The notes under the pieces were generated by a model. That model was not told the origin of the DNA, searched no databases, and was given only the letters and a program-made list of their open reading frames with translations. DNA of 64,000 nt from Lasiosphaeria ovina (lineage: Eukaryota > Ascomycota > Sordariomycetes > Sordariales > Lasiosphaeriaceae): the NCBI GenBank assembly GCA_033439765.1, contig JAULSN010000004.1, forward strand, positions 1,932,001 to 1,996,000, written 5' to 3'. Of the stretch, positions 22,151 through 32,572 are shown one piece after another. Both the position numbers and the translations under genes were made by a program. Within the stretch, counting starts at the first letter, position 1, and the number at the start of each line of letters is the position of its first letter.

Positions 22151-24004
22151 ATGAGGCTCATCAACACGGAAACCTTTCAGCTTGGCGACTTCTCCGGTGT
22201 CGACAGCGCCCCGCCTTTCGCTATCCTTTCCCACACATGGGGCGAGCAGGAATGCAGCCTCTCCGACATGCAAGATCCGAAAGTCGCCCTACGAGCTGGA
22301 TATGCAAAGATCGAGTACTGTTGCAAAGCAGGCGAAGAAGGACGGCCTACAATGGGCGTGGATCGATACGTGCGTAGCCTTTACTCACAGAAACAGGCCT
22401 GCTTGGCTGACGAAGCACACAAAGTTGCTGTACAGACAAAACATCCAGCGCAGAGCTCTCTGAAGCTATCAACTCTATGTTCGAGTGGTATGCGCAGTCG
22501 AGTGTTTGTTATGTCTATCTTTCCGACATCAGCTTGCCAAAGGACTCTCCGGATATGCTTACCGCCGAGGACCTCGGTCGGTCTCGATGGGTGTCGCGCG
22601 GATGGACCCTCCAAGAGCTTATCGCGCCGGATTATGTCAGATTCTTTTCAGACGACTGGACTGAGTGCGGCAATCGAAGAGCGCTTGCCACAATAATTCA
22701 CCGGGTTACAAACATTGCCCCCGAAATCCTTGACCGACCTCCTGGTTCCGAGGGGCTCGAATCGCTCGCTATACTTGTTCAACATCTCTACACGCATGTC
22801 GTGGGCTGCAAAGAGACAAACAACAAGACCAGAAGACAGAGCATATTGTCTTCTTGGTCTCTTCCGCGTTAACATGGCGATGCTGTATGGAGAAGGAGGA
22901 CCCAGAGCCTTTTATCGACTCCAGGAAGAAATCATGAAGAGTTCGACAGACCAAAGTATCTTAGCATGGACTCCCATCCAACCAGAGCCGTCCGCGACCA
23001 CGAGTGTCCTGGCTGACTCGCCTGCGGCGTTTTCAAAAGGATCACGGATCCTCTCAATCCCAGGGCCTGGAACGTTCGAAATGACGAATCGTGGGATGAC
23101 GAATCGTGGGCTCCGCATCGCCCCTCGACTCTTCCGCGTCAATGGCCAACTGCGCACGGCTCTCCTCAATTGTGTGTACTCTGATGATCCAACTGGCCAG
23201 TTGGGCATCAGGATCATTCTAACAGAGGATGACTCTGGATTATCCACCGGCTATTCAAGAGTTCGACAGGGCCCAGTCATAGTTCCCTTAGAGCTGCTCA
23301 AAGCAGAAGAGGATATACAGTCGATTGAGGGCGTCAACACCGATGTTTATTCTCATTTCAATTTCGGTTACTATAACCTGCACCCGAGTCAGCCAGCGAA
23401 GATCGGAACTGTTAAAGAGGCGTTCGACACCCTTGAGACAACCCTTCAGCAGTCGTTTAGAGAAATTAAGAAATATATCCAGAGATCTGAAAGAGACATT
23501 TACGTCGCACATGTCACGAACCGGATTCCACGAGTCAAAGACGGCAACATATATTGCTCTTTTAACCTAAAGACGGCGGCAGGACGCTCCATGGTATGCC
23601 CGACTATCTCCTCTACCGGTATTGAAGGCGGCAAGATTTACACCATGAAACAACCTGCTCCACCACAAACAATCGACTTGTATATCACCGAGCTGCAGAC
23701 GGATCAGGGGCCAGATTCTTCGTTATGCAGAATTGGACTCTCGCCCAGGCAGGATTACTCGTCTAAACTTATCGTGACAACCATTGGATGCAAGTGTGGG
23801 GATGCGCCCAGCGTTAATGAATACGACCTCCATTGCGGGAGCTGCGGTGTCAACTTGCATGTTACCGACACGAGCGAGATCATCTCGAGCAGGTTGTACA
23901 ATACCATTGATATCGATCTAAAAGTCTATCCACCCCAAGACGTTGTAGAATCAAGCCCAAAAAAGAAATGGAAGCTTTGGTACAAACTTCAAGGGCGGCA
24001 TTAA
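22151..24004 (+). pseudogene. HET-domain gene with two frameshifts
   Basis: HET-domain proteins trigger heterokaryon incompatibility and related immune-type cell death. The sequence starts MRLINTETFQLGDF...PFAILSHTWGEQECS and shows the HET motifs WAWIDTC/CTDKTSSAELSEAINSM, YVYLSDI, RWVSRGWTLQELIAP and MSWAAKRQTTRPEDRAYCLLGLF...LYGEGG. A 55-nt intron (22370-22424; GTGCGT donor, GCTGAC branch, AAAG end) joins WIDT to CCTDK. Two breaks remain: a +1 shift at about 22325 (KIEYCCK to QAKKDGLQW; one extra A in AAA would explain it) and another +1 shift between about 22742 and 22775. After that 429 codons are open to 24004. The C-terminus has a cysteine cluster (CKCGDAPSVNEYDLHCGSCG). Either a pseudogene or two assembly indels. 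Confidence 0.8.
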
Positions 24005-25560
24005 CTTAGCTTAGACACATATACTATAGCCCCACGTTCATAAACATTGAACTTTCTAAAACATTGCTTTATTTTTACTAAATAAAGTCGGGTATCTGCT
24101 CGCTAATAGGTTTCTGTCTATCTAGGTGACTATCTAATCGGTAGCTATATTTGCTTATACATTGCCCTGGTGCCAACCACCCCCTTCTATTACTGCTTTT
24201 TTGGTTTATAGTCTTGGTGTAGATGGTGATGTCGACAGCCGGCCGGAGCAATGTTTCATCGTACAAGGGGTACAGAACTCGACACCATACCCTCCCCTGT
24301 TCATTCTTTTTCACCCAGACAGTCAACTGGCAGCACTACGGCCATCGCCAGTAGTGCCGCGATTAGCGGGAGGTCTTGCGTAGTCGCTCACCGTCCTGAG
24401 CGGCGACGCACCAGGCTTTGGACATATTTACTGGGCTGTGCGTTGAGGGCGCCATGTCCCCTGGGCGAGCAAGCTGGTTGGTACATCGTCTTTCTTGTCC
24501 TTGCGAGTTGTGCGGATGGATGAGGAAGAGGGGATTGGACTGGGGGCTGAATCAAGGTCCTCGCATAGGACGTAGACGCCTTTGACTTGTGCGGTCGAGG
24601 GCCAATCAAATACGATCTACGAATTCTCAACCTTGTTGGCCGACTGGGCGGTCGAGATGCGCCGGGTGATAGGGTCGACCCAGCCGCCACGCCGCTAAAC
24701 TCGCTGCAACACTTTCCTTTGGCCAGCGTTATAGGAAAGTTTATCATAGGCATATATGGCAAAGTCGCCCGGACGGAAGACTGAAATCCCAAGTCGGGGA
24801 TGCCTACATGCCCTGCTGAAGGGAGTATTTTGAATGTCTTGTGGATTTTATACGTATACCTCGGCAGTATCGCGGCGGTCTGAAGGCGACAAGTAACTGC
24901 TAACTACAAGTCTAGTCGTATACAAACCAGCCAGCCAGGGCGCAGCTCTCATACTAAAATACTTGGAAGAAACCTGGGCCGGGCGCAGACGCAACTCTAA
25001 GCGCGGCGGGGTATCGAGACATGGTAGACTCAGTGTGAATCTAGAGCTGAGGGGATGATGCCAGCAATCGGAATGCAAATTTTGGAAGATGTTGCTTTGG
25101 AGAAGCTATCAGCACAGGAACAGTCGATTTTAGGCATCCGGGTGGTGGTGCCAGAGGTTGCCCCAGCAGCTGCCGGCTTTGTTTACTCCGCCCCTGACTC
25201 GCTCGCGGCTGATTTCAGCCCAAGAAGTAAGAAAAGACACGACCAAAGCCACTACAAAGCCCCATACTGCCCACAATCACCGCCATCTGATAATGATATG
25301 AGCTGCAAAGTATCGCCGTTTTGTAGCGTATTTGTCAAACAGCAGCGTTCGCCCCACCAGCCCGCGTACGACATCAGACCTCTATTTACGGGCCCCTAAG
25401 TCAGCACAGCAACCGCAGAATGACGACGTGACACAGCCCGCCGCACGCCCCGTGAATAGGCGGTGCTACCACCTGCTTGTATTTTGGGATTCGTACATAT
25501 ACATAACTCATTCACTCGTCTGGATTTCATCATCACCCATAGCGCCGTACCCCGTAGCCG
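24005..25560. other. Gene-poor intergenic stretch
   Basis: About 1.55 kb without a convincing gene. A 134-codon open frame on the minus strand (24388-24792) has no recognisable domain and no splice context, so it is not called. The first 150 bp are AT-rich. Confidence 0.55.
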
Positions 25561-25569
25561 TAGAGAAAA

Positions 25570-25960
25570 GGGAAAAAGACCTCAATTTAAAAACTAGGCC
25601 CCGGAGGAAGAAAAGAAAAAGGCTCCAAGCCCCAGGCCCGACGCCTCGAGTAAGAAGACGCAGGCCCAAGTAAGAAAAAGCCCGGCCTGAAAGAGAAACC
25701 ACCAGCCCTAAAAAGAAAAGAAAAAGGCCCCGTTCCCCGAAACCATACGCCACGAGAGGAAAGAAAATGGCACTTTGCCTCCAAACTAGACGCCCCGAGC
25801 GAAAAGACCTAGGCCCAAGTAAACAACCACAACCCCTATCGCGAGAGTCCCCACGCCTTGAAAATAAAGAATAAGGCCGTATGGCCGGTAAAAAAAAAAA
25901 AAAGCCCCCAAGCCCCTATTAAAATAACAAAAGAAAAAGAAAAAGAAAAGAGAAAAGAGA
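25570..25960. repeat. Degenerate GGCCC / AAGAAAA repeat tract
   Basis: Alternating GC-rich (GGCCC, AGCCCC) and A-rich (AAGAAAAAG) blocks repeat irregularly. Two larger units can be lined up about 140 bp apart: GACGCCTCGAGTAAGAAGAC..GCAGGCCCAAGTAA near 25650 and GACGCCCCGAGCGAAAAGAC..TAGGCCCAAGTAA near 25790. It lies just 3' of the Q-rich gene. It resembles, in style but not in sequence, the GGCCT repeat at 46.1 kb. Confidence 0.55.
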
Positions 25961-25971
25961 AAAAAAGAAGA

Positions 25972-27438
25972 TCAGCCACACCGGCTCCAGCCCTGCAGAC
26001 CAAGGAAATACCCACCACTCTCCTCGTCGCCCTGGTCGCCATCCTCGTCCTCCTCGCGGATCAGTTCCAGCGCGGGACCGCGGCCCCCGCCTCCTGCTCC
26101 GCGCGAATGTCGCGACGGGCTCAGCTGGCTGTGCTGCTGGCGCTGGCGGTACATGGCGCGGTCGATGCGGCGCGCCTGGTCGTGCTCGTAGGGCTCGTAT
26201 CCGCCGGTGGCCTGGTGCTGCTCCTGCTGGGTCTGGACTTGGGACTGCTGCTGCGTGTACGGGTCGTCGTAGAACTGCTGCTGCTGCTGCTGCTGCTGGT
26301 GGTGGTGGTGGTGAGTCTGGTGGTGGTGGAGCATCAGCTGGGCGCGCAGCCGCTGGTCGTACTGCTGCTGGATGGCGTGCAGCTGCGGCGGCACGTGGTG
26401 CTGCTGCTGCTCCTGCTCAAACCCGGCGCGCGCCTGCTGCTGCTCGAACCGCTCCAGCGCCAGCATGTACTGCTCGGCGGCCTGCTCCGTCGACTGGCGC
26501 CCCTGCTCCAGCGACTGGCGCTCCTGCTCCAGCGACTGGCGCTCCTGCTCCAGCGACTGGCGCTCCTGCTGCAGAGACTGACGCTCGTCGTCGAGGCGCT
26601 GCTGCTCCGCGTCCAGGTACTGCTGCCGCTCGTCGAGTTCCTGCTGCTTCGCGGCTAGGTCCTGCTGCTGCGCGTCGTGGCGGCGGCGCTGCGCCGAGAT
26701 GCGCACGTGCTGCCGCTGCAGGTAGCGCAGCGACGGGTTGGGCGGCGAGCACGGGGCCAGCGGCGACGACGGAGACGAGGCAGAGGGCGAGCACCAAGAC
26801 GGCGTGGATGGCACGGGCTGCGGCACGGCGGCGGTTCTGAAGGTGACCACGTCGGCCGGGTTGCTGGCTGGCTGGAACGGGAAGCGGTCCTGGAACGACG
26901 AAAAGTCGAGAGCCTCGAGGAATAGTCGGTGGCGCGTCTCGTCGTCTTCTTCTTCCTGTCCGACGTTGATGGGAAGGGCAGGGGCTGCGATGCTGAAAGA
27001 ATCCTGTGCCAAGAGAGACTGCTGCTGGCGGAGCGTGTCGTCGTGCTCGTACTCGTCGTCCTCCTCTTCGACAAGAGCGGGAACAGGGGCAGCAACAGAA
27101 GAAGCGCGGCCGCCGAGGTCTCTGCTCGTCAGGCGCGACGGCAGGAAGAGCGCGCCGGCGGGGGGGACCTCGCAGAAGAGCGGGAAGCGCGTGGTGGTGG
27201 TGGTGGTGGTGGCTCTGCTGCTGCTTCCACTGCCGTCGCCGCTGGCGGGCAGGAGCGCGGGCTCGAGGCCCATTATGGCTTCGACGCCAGAACCGGCAGG
27301 CGCCACGGGCGATGAAGAAAGAGGGCGCGGGCCAAGACCAAGACCAAGACCAGGAGGGGCGACGACGTCGCCGGCAAAAGCGGTGGGAATGGGGGGGACG
27401 GGGGGGACAACCGAGAGGGGGCGGGCTCGGCGAGACAC
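25972..27438 (-). CDS. Q/H-rich coiled-coil protein, start unresolved
   Basis: Unrecognised protein. A long open frame ends at 25972; its first ATG is at 27273 (MGLEPALLPASGDG), but the frame is open and proline-rich upstream to beyond 27438, so an upstream exon is likely. Order of parts: Pro/Ser-rich N-terminus, acidic patch (EEEDDEYEHDD), a second acidic patch (VGQEEEDDETRHRLFLEALDF), a Pro/Ser-rich linker, then a coiled coil with exact heptads (RQSLEQE repeated four times, 21-bp DNA units at about 26505-26570), then poly-His/poly-Gln (near 26275-26330). Function unknown; composition suggests a scaffold or regulatory protein. It is on the same strand as the acidic gene upstream. Confidence 0.6.
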   Translation of the reverse strand: MSRRARPLSVVPPVPPIPTAFAGDVVAPPGLGLGLGPRPLSSSPVAPAGSGVEAIMGLEPALLPASGDGSGSSSRATTTTTTTRFPLFCEVPPAGALFLPSRLTSRDLGGRASSVAAPVPALVEEEDDEYEHDDTLRQQQSLLAQDSFSIAAPALPINVGQEEEDDETRHRLFLEALDFSSFQDRFPFQPASNPADVVTFRTAAVPQPVPSTPSWCSPSASSPSSPLAPCSPPNPSLRYLQRQHVRISAQRRRHDAQQQDLAAKQQELDERQQYLDAEQQRLDDERQSLQQERQSLEQERQSLEQERQSLEQGRQSTEQAAEQYMLALERFEQQQARAGFEQEQQQHHVPPQLHAIQQQYDQRLRAQLMLHHHQTHHHHHQQQQQQQQFYDDPYTQQQSQVQTQQEQHQATGGYEPYEHDQARRIDRAMYRQRQQHSQLSPSRHSRGAGGGGRGPALELIREEDEDGDQGDEESGGYFLGLQGWSRCG

Positions 27439-27635
27439 AAACGGAGAGAGCAGAAAGGGGCGCAGCCGCGAGGGCGACGACGACGGAGAAGGCGGCGACG
27501 AAGATGGCGATGATGATGAGGGTGGCGGCGGTGGGGAGTTCTGGTGTCGGCGACCTGGAAAGAACCTGGGTTGGCCCTCTCTGGCCGGGAAGGGGCGACG
27601 GCCCGCAGCCTCCTATGGCTGGCGGCGCCGCGCTG

Positions 27636-27671
27636 CTTCTTCTTCTTCTTCTTCTTCTTCTTCTTCTTCTT
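27636..27671. repeat. (CTT)12 microsatellite
   Basis: Twelve uninterrupted CTT units directly 3' of the acidic gene's stop codon (minus-strand GAA). Confidence 0.9.
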
Positions 27672-27673
27672 GT

Positions 27674-27731
27674 CTAGTGTTTAGTGACGGGGCCCTGGTT
27701 CCGCGCGCGAGGAGATGGTTTTGATGGTTTA

Positions 27732-27770
<39 letters not shown>

Positions 27771-28360
27771 CTGCCCTTCTTGACCTTGGCGTCGTCGTCC
27801 TCGTCGTCTGATCCGTAGATCTCGTCGTCGCTGATGTACAGCTGGGCGCGCACGCTGGCCCAAAAGGCCTTGACCTCCTCGGGGTCCCGCTTCTCCGCTG
27901 CCTCCTTTTGAGGCGTGGTCTCTTTCTCTGCCTGCTTTTCAGGCGTGGTGGTGTCGTCGGCGGCGGTGCCGCTTGCCTCTGCTGTGAGGGCTTGGAGCTC
28001 CTCGATCAGCTTGTCGAGCTCGCTGAGCTCGGTAGGGGGATCTCGAGCCCCGGATGCCGACTCACCGGCGGCAGCAGCTGGTTCCTGGCTCTGGTCCAGG
28101 GATCGGCCCAGGGCCGGGGTTGCCAAATAGGCCTTGTATTCGAGAAAGGTCAGCGCGTCTTCCTCGTCCTCGTCGAAGCGGGCGCGGCGGGGCCGGGGTT
28201 TCTGGGTCGAGGGCGGTGCCTCGCGGCAGGGCTTGCTTCTTACCCGCTCTTGGCCGACGAGCTTTGCGTCGACCGGCACCTTGGTGCCCAGCTTCTTCTT
28301 CAGGAGCGCCTCCTGCGCCCCCGACGTCTTGGGCTCTTCGTTGCCCTTGCCCTTGTCCAT
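27674..28360 (-). CDS. Acidic hypothetical protein
   Basis: A 228-aa single-exon frame starting CACCATGGACAAGGG, a good Kozak context. The sequence begins MDKGKGNEEPKTSGAQEALLKKKLG, has a basic patch (STQKPRPRRARFDEDEEDALTFLEYKAYL), a helical middle (ELSELDKLIEELQALTAEASG), then AFWASVRAQLYISDDEIYGSDDEDDD and an (ED)n run encoded by CCTCGT repeats at 27731-27770. No family recognised. The acidic C-terminus and basic patches suggest a nuclear protein (inference). The gap to the Q-rich gene is under 400 bp and both are on the minus strand. Confidence 0.65.
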
Positions 28361-29710
28361 GGTGTCTTGCTGCTTCTAGAGCGAGTAATCATTAGCAAAT
28401 ATGGACAAGTAAGACGAAAGTGAGAGATGGCTGAGGTGGTCTCATGCAGTTGTTATTTACCTGCAAATTAACGCTCCGTGCCGAACGTAAATCAGGCGAG
28501 GTCAAGGCGAGGACGAGGTGGGGAGAGGGAGAGGAAGAGGGAGAGGAAGAGGGAGAGGAAGAGGGAGAGGAAGAGGGGCAGAGAGAGTGATGCGTTGGAG
28601 TTTTTCGTGGAAGGGCAGAGAGAGGGGCAGAGGGGCAAAAAGGCAGATAAGCAAATGAGCAAAGAGGGCGGAGGAGAGGGTGTTGGGACGATAGGCCCTG
28701 GCCGACCGACGAAAAAGACAGCGAGGAAGAGATGAAGATGGGGGTGAAGAGGGGAGGCGTGGTGGCTGTCTAGGCCGCGGCGAAATGACTTACCGGAATT
28801 CTCTGGTCGAAATAGTCGGCCGAAACTATGCAGGTCAAGACTAGAGGTTGAAAGAGGAAGGAAAGAGGAAGAGGCCCGGGGGAGGACAGGTATTTATGCA
28901 GAGAGGAAACGGCCGTCCATGTGCCCGGTGGGTCCGCCTCGACCGCAGCTGAGCTGTCTAAACATCAGATGAACAATAGTAGCACGGGGGGACAATAGGA
29001 ACACTTTTATTTATTGACGGGTGGCTCCACAGTCTTCTGGTGCCTATTATGCTCACAGTATCAGTGGGCGGTAACGGAAAAGTGAGGCAAGGGTGAATAT
29101 GTGATGTGATTCTGAGGAGTCCAAGATATATCATATTGGGAATGCTGACTTTCATCCCGGCGTATCTCGTCTTTCACACCCGTAATTAGACGTACATATT
29201 ACAGCAGGTCAAAGGAAAACCAGCTTGTCTCTTGTTTACCAGGCCCAGAAGAATGATAAATGGTTTAGAACGAGGTGTTTGACCACACGAGCGGACTTGT
29301 TTGAATTTGTCGACACACACATGAGAGCTTGTCTAGATATATTAATAATGTTTCCTTGGCCGCCCCAATTCTAGCATCGCCTATCCTTCCCCTAAAATCA
29401 ACCTGTCCAGATGTAGCTCAGCTTTACTCGAGCTTCTTCACCTTCACCTGCCTTTAGTCACCAGATCCTTGGAACGAGAACACCGCCGAATGTTCCCAGC
29501 CACATGTTTTCCAAGTTGGGAATTAATTAAATACTTAGTACCTTTTATTAAAAAATGCGTTCTAGCGGCAGCAGTGATATCTTTTCAAGTACATGGTAAT
29601 TAAGGTGGGTGGGTGGTTGGCATTTCTTCTGAATTTAAGAGTCGTAATAATTTGTTCCCACTGATGCGTGTAACCACCCGATATGGACCCCGTTTCCCTC
29701 CTAAACTGCC
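28361..29710. other. Intergenic with purine minisatellite
   Basis: About 1.35 kb. It holds a 12-bp GAGAGGAAGAGG-type tandem array at about 28523-28577 (four to five units) and, further on, AT-rich sequence without genes. The first few hundred bases are the likely promoter and leader of the acidic gene. Confidence 0.6.
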
Positions 29711-29829
29711 ACATACGACCATAGGCACTGGAAAATTCGGGATCCCGTCCGCTCTCCCATAGACAAGCCAGCGACCGCCAGACTAGTAGTTGGGTGGGTG
29801 ACCACCAGCGAATCCCTGGTGTTGTATGT
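29711..29829 (+). rRNA. 5S ribosomal RNA gene, intact
   Basis: The sequence begins ACATACGACCATAGG and ends GTTGTATGT, followed by a T7 terminator run. It contains the conserved CCCGTCCGCTCTCCC and the internal control region GTAGTTGGGTGGGTGACC, then ACCAGCGAATCCCTG. Ends pair as the terminal helix (ACATAC / GTATGT) and GGCACTGG pairs with CCAGCGACC. The layout matches Neurospora-type dispersed 5S genes, about 119 nt. RNA polymerase III transcription is expected from the internal box and T-run. Confidence 0.96.
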
Positions 29830-29869
29830 TTTTTTCTTTCCTTTTGGATATTTAGTGGGGATTTCCTTG

Positions 29870-30823
29870 TCAGCCAGGCAACGTTGGTGTAGTTCTAGAG
29901 TGCAAGATGTTACGCAAGTGAGCCGCGTCAACTGGTTCCGTCGTGTCGTATCGGAGGTTCTCGGAAAATGCGACGTGTCGCTGATCGTGTTTGATGGTAT
30001 TCAGACTGTCAACGAGGCTACCAATTAAGTTGTTGTGTTTGTCGTTTTCCTCACGTAGGCCTTTGGTGTCAGCGTACAGCTTGATGATGGACTTGGCTCG
30101 CTTATCGACCTTGGCCGTGAGGTCCTCGATCTTTTGCTCAAGAAGCGGTAATGTGCTTATCCTTCTTGTCATTACCTTCCTCTTGCTGCTCCCTCTTCTT
30201 CTTTTTGACAGGCGGCTTAACGACTACGAGTTTATGAGACGGAAAAGATAGTGGAAATAAAAGCATTGAGCGAGGCTACCACTCCAGTCTCCTAGTAACA
30301 CGGATATACCTACATTTTCATCATCAACATAGGTCAAAGGTACGTACCTTCTATTAGCGAGGCAATCGGGCTCAGCAGAGCCCGTTTGCCATCTTTCCAC
30401 GAGGTACACTCTCATTTTTTCGTGTTCCTCCATCTTGACACAACCTTGGCCATGCCACACATCGATCTTTTCCAATATCTCTTTACACTTCTGAGCAAAC
30501 TCTGGATCGCCGTTGTATATGTGCGCTCCATCCTTGATAAAGATCGCTGGCACAGCTTCTGGCTTGTCGAATCCGGACGTCGGCTGTGGTTTATTATTAT
30601 TTTCGCGAAACAAGTCGCTGGCTTGGCTTTCCGTCAGAGGCTGGTTCTTGACTGCTGCTGAATCACGCAGCTTTAAGACAAGCTCAGCTCTACCAAGTTA
30701 CGCCTCGTACCAACAATGTAAAGACTCCTGACGGACAGCTTCCCGTCCGTCAAGACCCGGAGAAATTAGGGTACCTACAAGAGAGAGGGGTTGTGGACGA
30801 TCGTCGAATTCTGACGACGACAT
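29870..30823 (-). pseudogene. Coiled-coil hypothetical gene with one in-frame stop
   Basis: An unrecognised gene whose model is otherwise coherent: exon 1 30823-30344 (MSSSEFDDRPQPLSLVG ... FIKDGAHIYNGDPEFAQKCKEI), intron 30343-30224 (GTACCT donor, TCGTAG acceptor), exon 2 30223-29870 ending with a coiled coil (LLEQKIEDLTAKVDKRAKSI...LIGSLVDSLNTI). Both junctions are phase 0 and the total is 834 nt. A single TAA at 30700-30698 (after CWYEA) interrupts exon 1; CAA->TAA would be a RIP-type change. It ends 41 bp from the intact 5S gene, tail to tail. Function unknown. Confidence 0.55.
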
Positions 30824-30839
30824 AATCATCATTATTATG

Positions 30840-31789
30840 CCAAGAAACCTTGAGAGTTATCTTCACGGCATGCTTTTTAAAAAAGGCAGACTAGATATTC
30901 GGATGACTTATATATGCCTTTGGACGGCCGAAGGGGCTTTTGAAAATCTAGAATAGGCCTTTAAATAATCTCACTTGTTCACTCCGTTGCTGCCAGGCAT
31001 CTGCATGTCCGAGGAACTGAAAAGCGGACCGGGAATGACGCTGTCGGCGTGTACATGTACCGAGGGCAGGCGAACTCATGCCGTAGGTGAGGAAAGTGTC
31101 TATTACCCTACCTACATAGACCCAGTCTCTACCGCATTTGATCCCATGGAAACAACAGCCACGGCTTAGTTCACCGTGACTAGGCGCCCGAGATCATATC
31201 TTGGAAGAATATTCTTACCAGTACTATAGCCTCTTCTCTGCCGGTAACGATCTGCTTAACTGGTGTGTTTTGCTTTGTGACCACTACCTTCCGACAACCG
31301 TGGAGGAGTTTTAACATCTGGAAAAACTCACAATAGACAACACCATCCCGGCAGGCATACGAGCAATTGCAACATAAAGATGTGAAATAGACTAGTAAGG
31401 TATATAGATATAGATATAGGATGGGTATGGGTATGGGTATAGATATGATCGTCGACTTCATGTGCGGCAACATGTGGTATGGATATACAAGTAAGTAGGT
31501 AGTTTTTGTCCCTAGCCCTCCTTCCCCCTTCATGATTGTAGACACAGAGAGAGTAGAAAAGCCACCCCAAAAAAGGAATGATGAAAGATATTCGCGCTCG
31601 CTCCAATTCCGTTTCATTAAAATTTTCCCGCCGACAAATAGCAGCACGTACACGCCTCCCGGGGCATTATAGTCGTCGTCCGTCTCTTATAATGTAATTA
31701 ACCCCAGGGGCATATACAGAAGCCACGCGGCATCAGCACCAAAGAAGACATTGCTCATGCGTCAGACAGCAGACCGACGGGCCTTAGTA
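30840..31789. other. Intergenic, no gene seen
   Basis: About 950 bp with simple-sequence patches (TAGATATAGATATAGG and GGGTATGGGTATGGG near 31400-31440). No coding region supported. Confidence 0.55.
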
Positions 31790-32572
31790 CTAGCGCCTAG
31801 ACCACCAGCGGCGGCGGCCGTAAACGGGCTGGGTGCGCGGAGGAGAGATGTACTCGGTCTTGGTCGTGGCAGCTGTGCGGCGATGGCGGCGGCCGGAGCA
31901 GCAGGTGAGGAAGACGATGATCGTAGCGAGCAACAGCAAAATCGCCGCGGCGAGCAGGCACCAGATGGCCGTGCTAAAGTACGCTGCCGCACCAGTACCG
32001 TTATCGTTGATATTGTTGCGCACGACGGCGAAGGCGACAAAGTCGATGATGGTGATGATGGCCGTGAGCAGGAAGGCTAGGAAGGCGACGACCGAGGCTA
32101 GGAACGAGCCTAGCACGCCGGCGCCGAGCGCTAGCAGGAAGGCGATGAAGCTGACGCCGCAGGCGATGGGGTGCAGCACCATGGCCTTGGTCAGGGCGCG
32201 CGTCGTGTCGCGCGCGTAGTCGGAGAACTGCGTGTTGTCCTGCGAGTTGATGACGTCGGCCGGCGAGTAGCCGACGTGCGAGCTGGAGCACGTGTCGCTG
32301 TGTTGTTGTGTCAGTATTTTTTTCTCTCTTTTATTTTATTTATTTATTTATTTAATTGAGGGAAAAACTCACCCGTCGACATTGTTGATGCACCAGCCAA
32401 AGGTGCCAAAGGTGACGGTGGCGTGCTGCGACGTCGGCCGGTTGCCCAGCTCGACCTTGAGGATGGCAATGTCGTGGACCACGGGCGCCGAGATGCACAC
32501 GATGATGAGCAGGATGGTCGACACAAACAGCAGGAACGTGCCGATGTGGTGGAAGAAGCCCGTCTGAGCCAT
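31790..32572 (-). CDS. SUR7/PalI family membrane protein
   Basis: A tetraspan plasma-membrane protein of the SUR7/PalI (Rim9) family, linked in fungi to eisosomes, cell-wall integrity or ambient-pH sensing. Exons are 32572-32373 and 32297-31790, total 708 nt, 235 aa. Membrane segment 1 is TFLLFVSTILLIIVCISAPVV. The extracellular loop has FGTFGWCINNVDG/DTCSSSHVGYSPADV, with the two cysteines of the family motif spanning the splice. Segments 2-4 are PIACGVSFIAFLLALGAGVL, SVVAFLAFLLTAIITIIDFVAF and IWCLLAAAILLLLATIIVFL. The C-terminus is short and basic. Donor GTGAGT and acceptor ACACAG are phase 2. Whether it is the pH-response PalI itself or a paralogue cannot be told; the tail is much shorter than that of classical PalI. 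Confidence 0.88.

Noticed and set aside
25858..27724. Leu/Val-rich and Arg/Gly-rich plus-strand frames
   Set aside because: Reverse reading of Gln-codon repeats (CAG gives CTG) produces artificial poly-Leu; no splice or start support.
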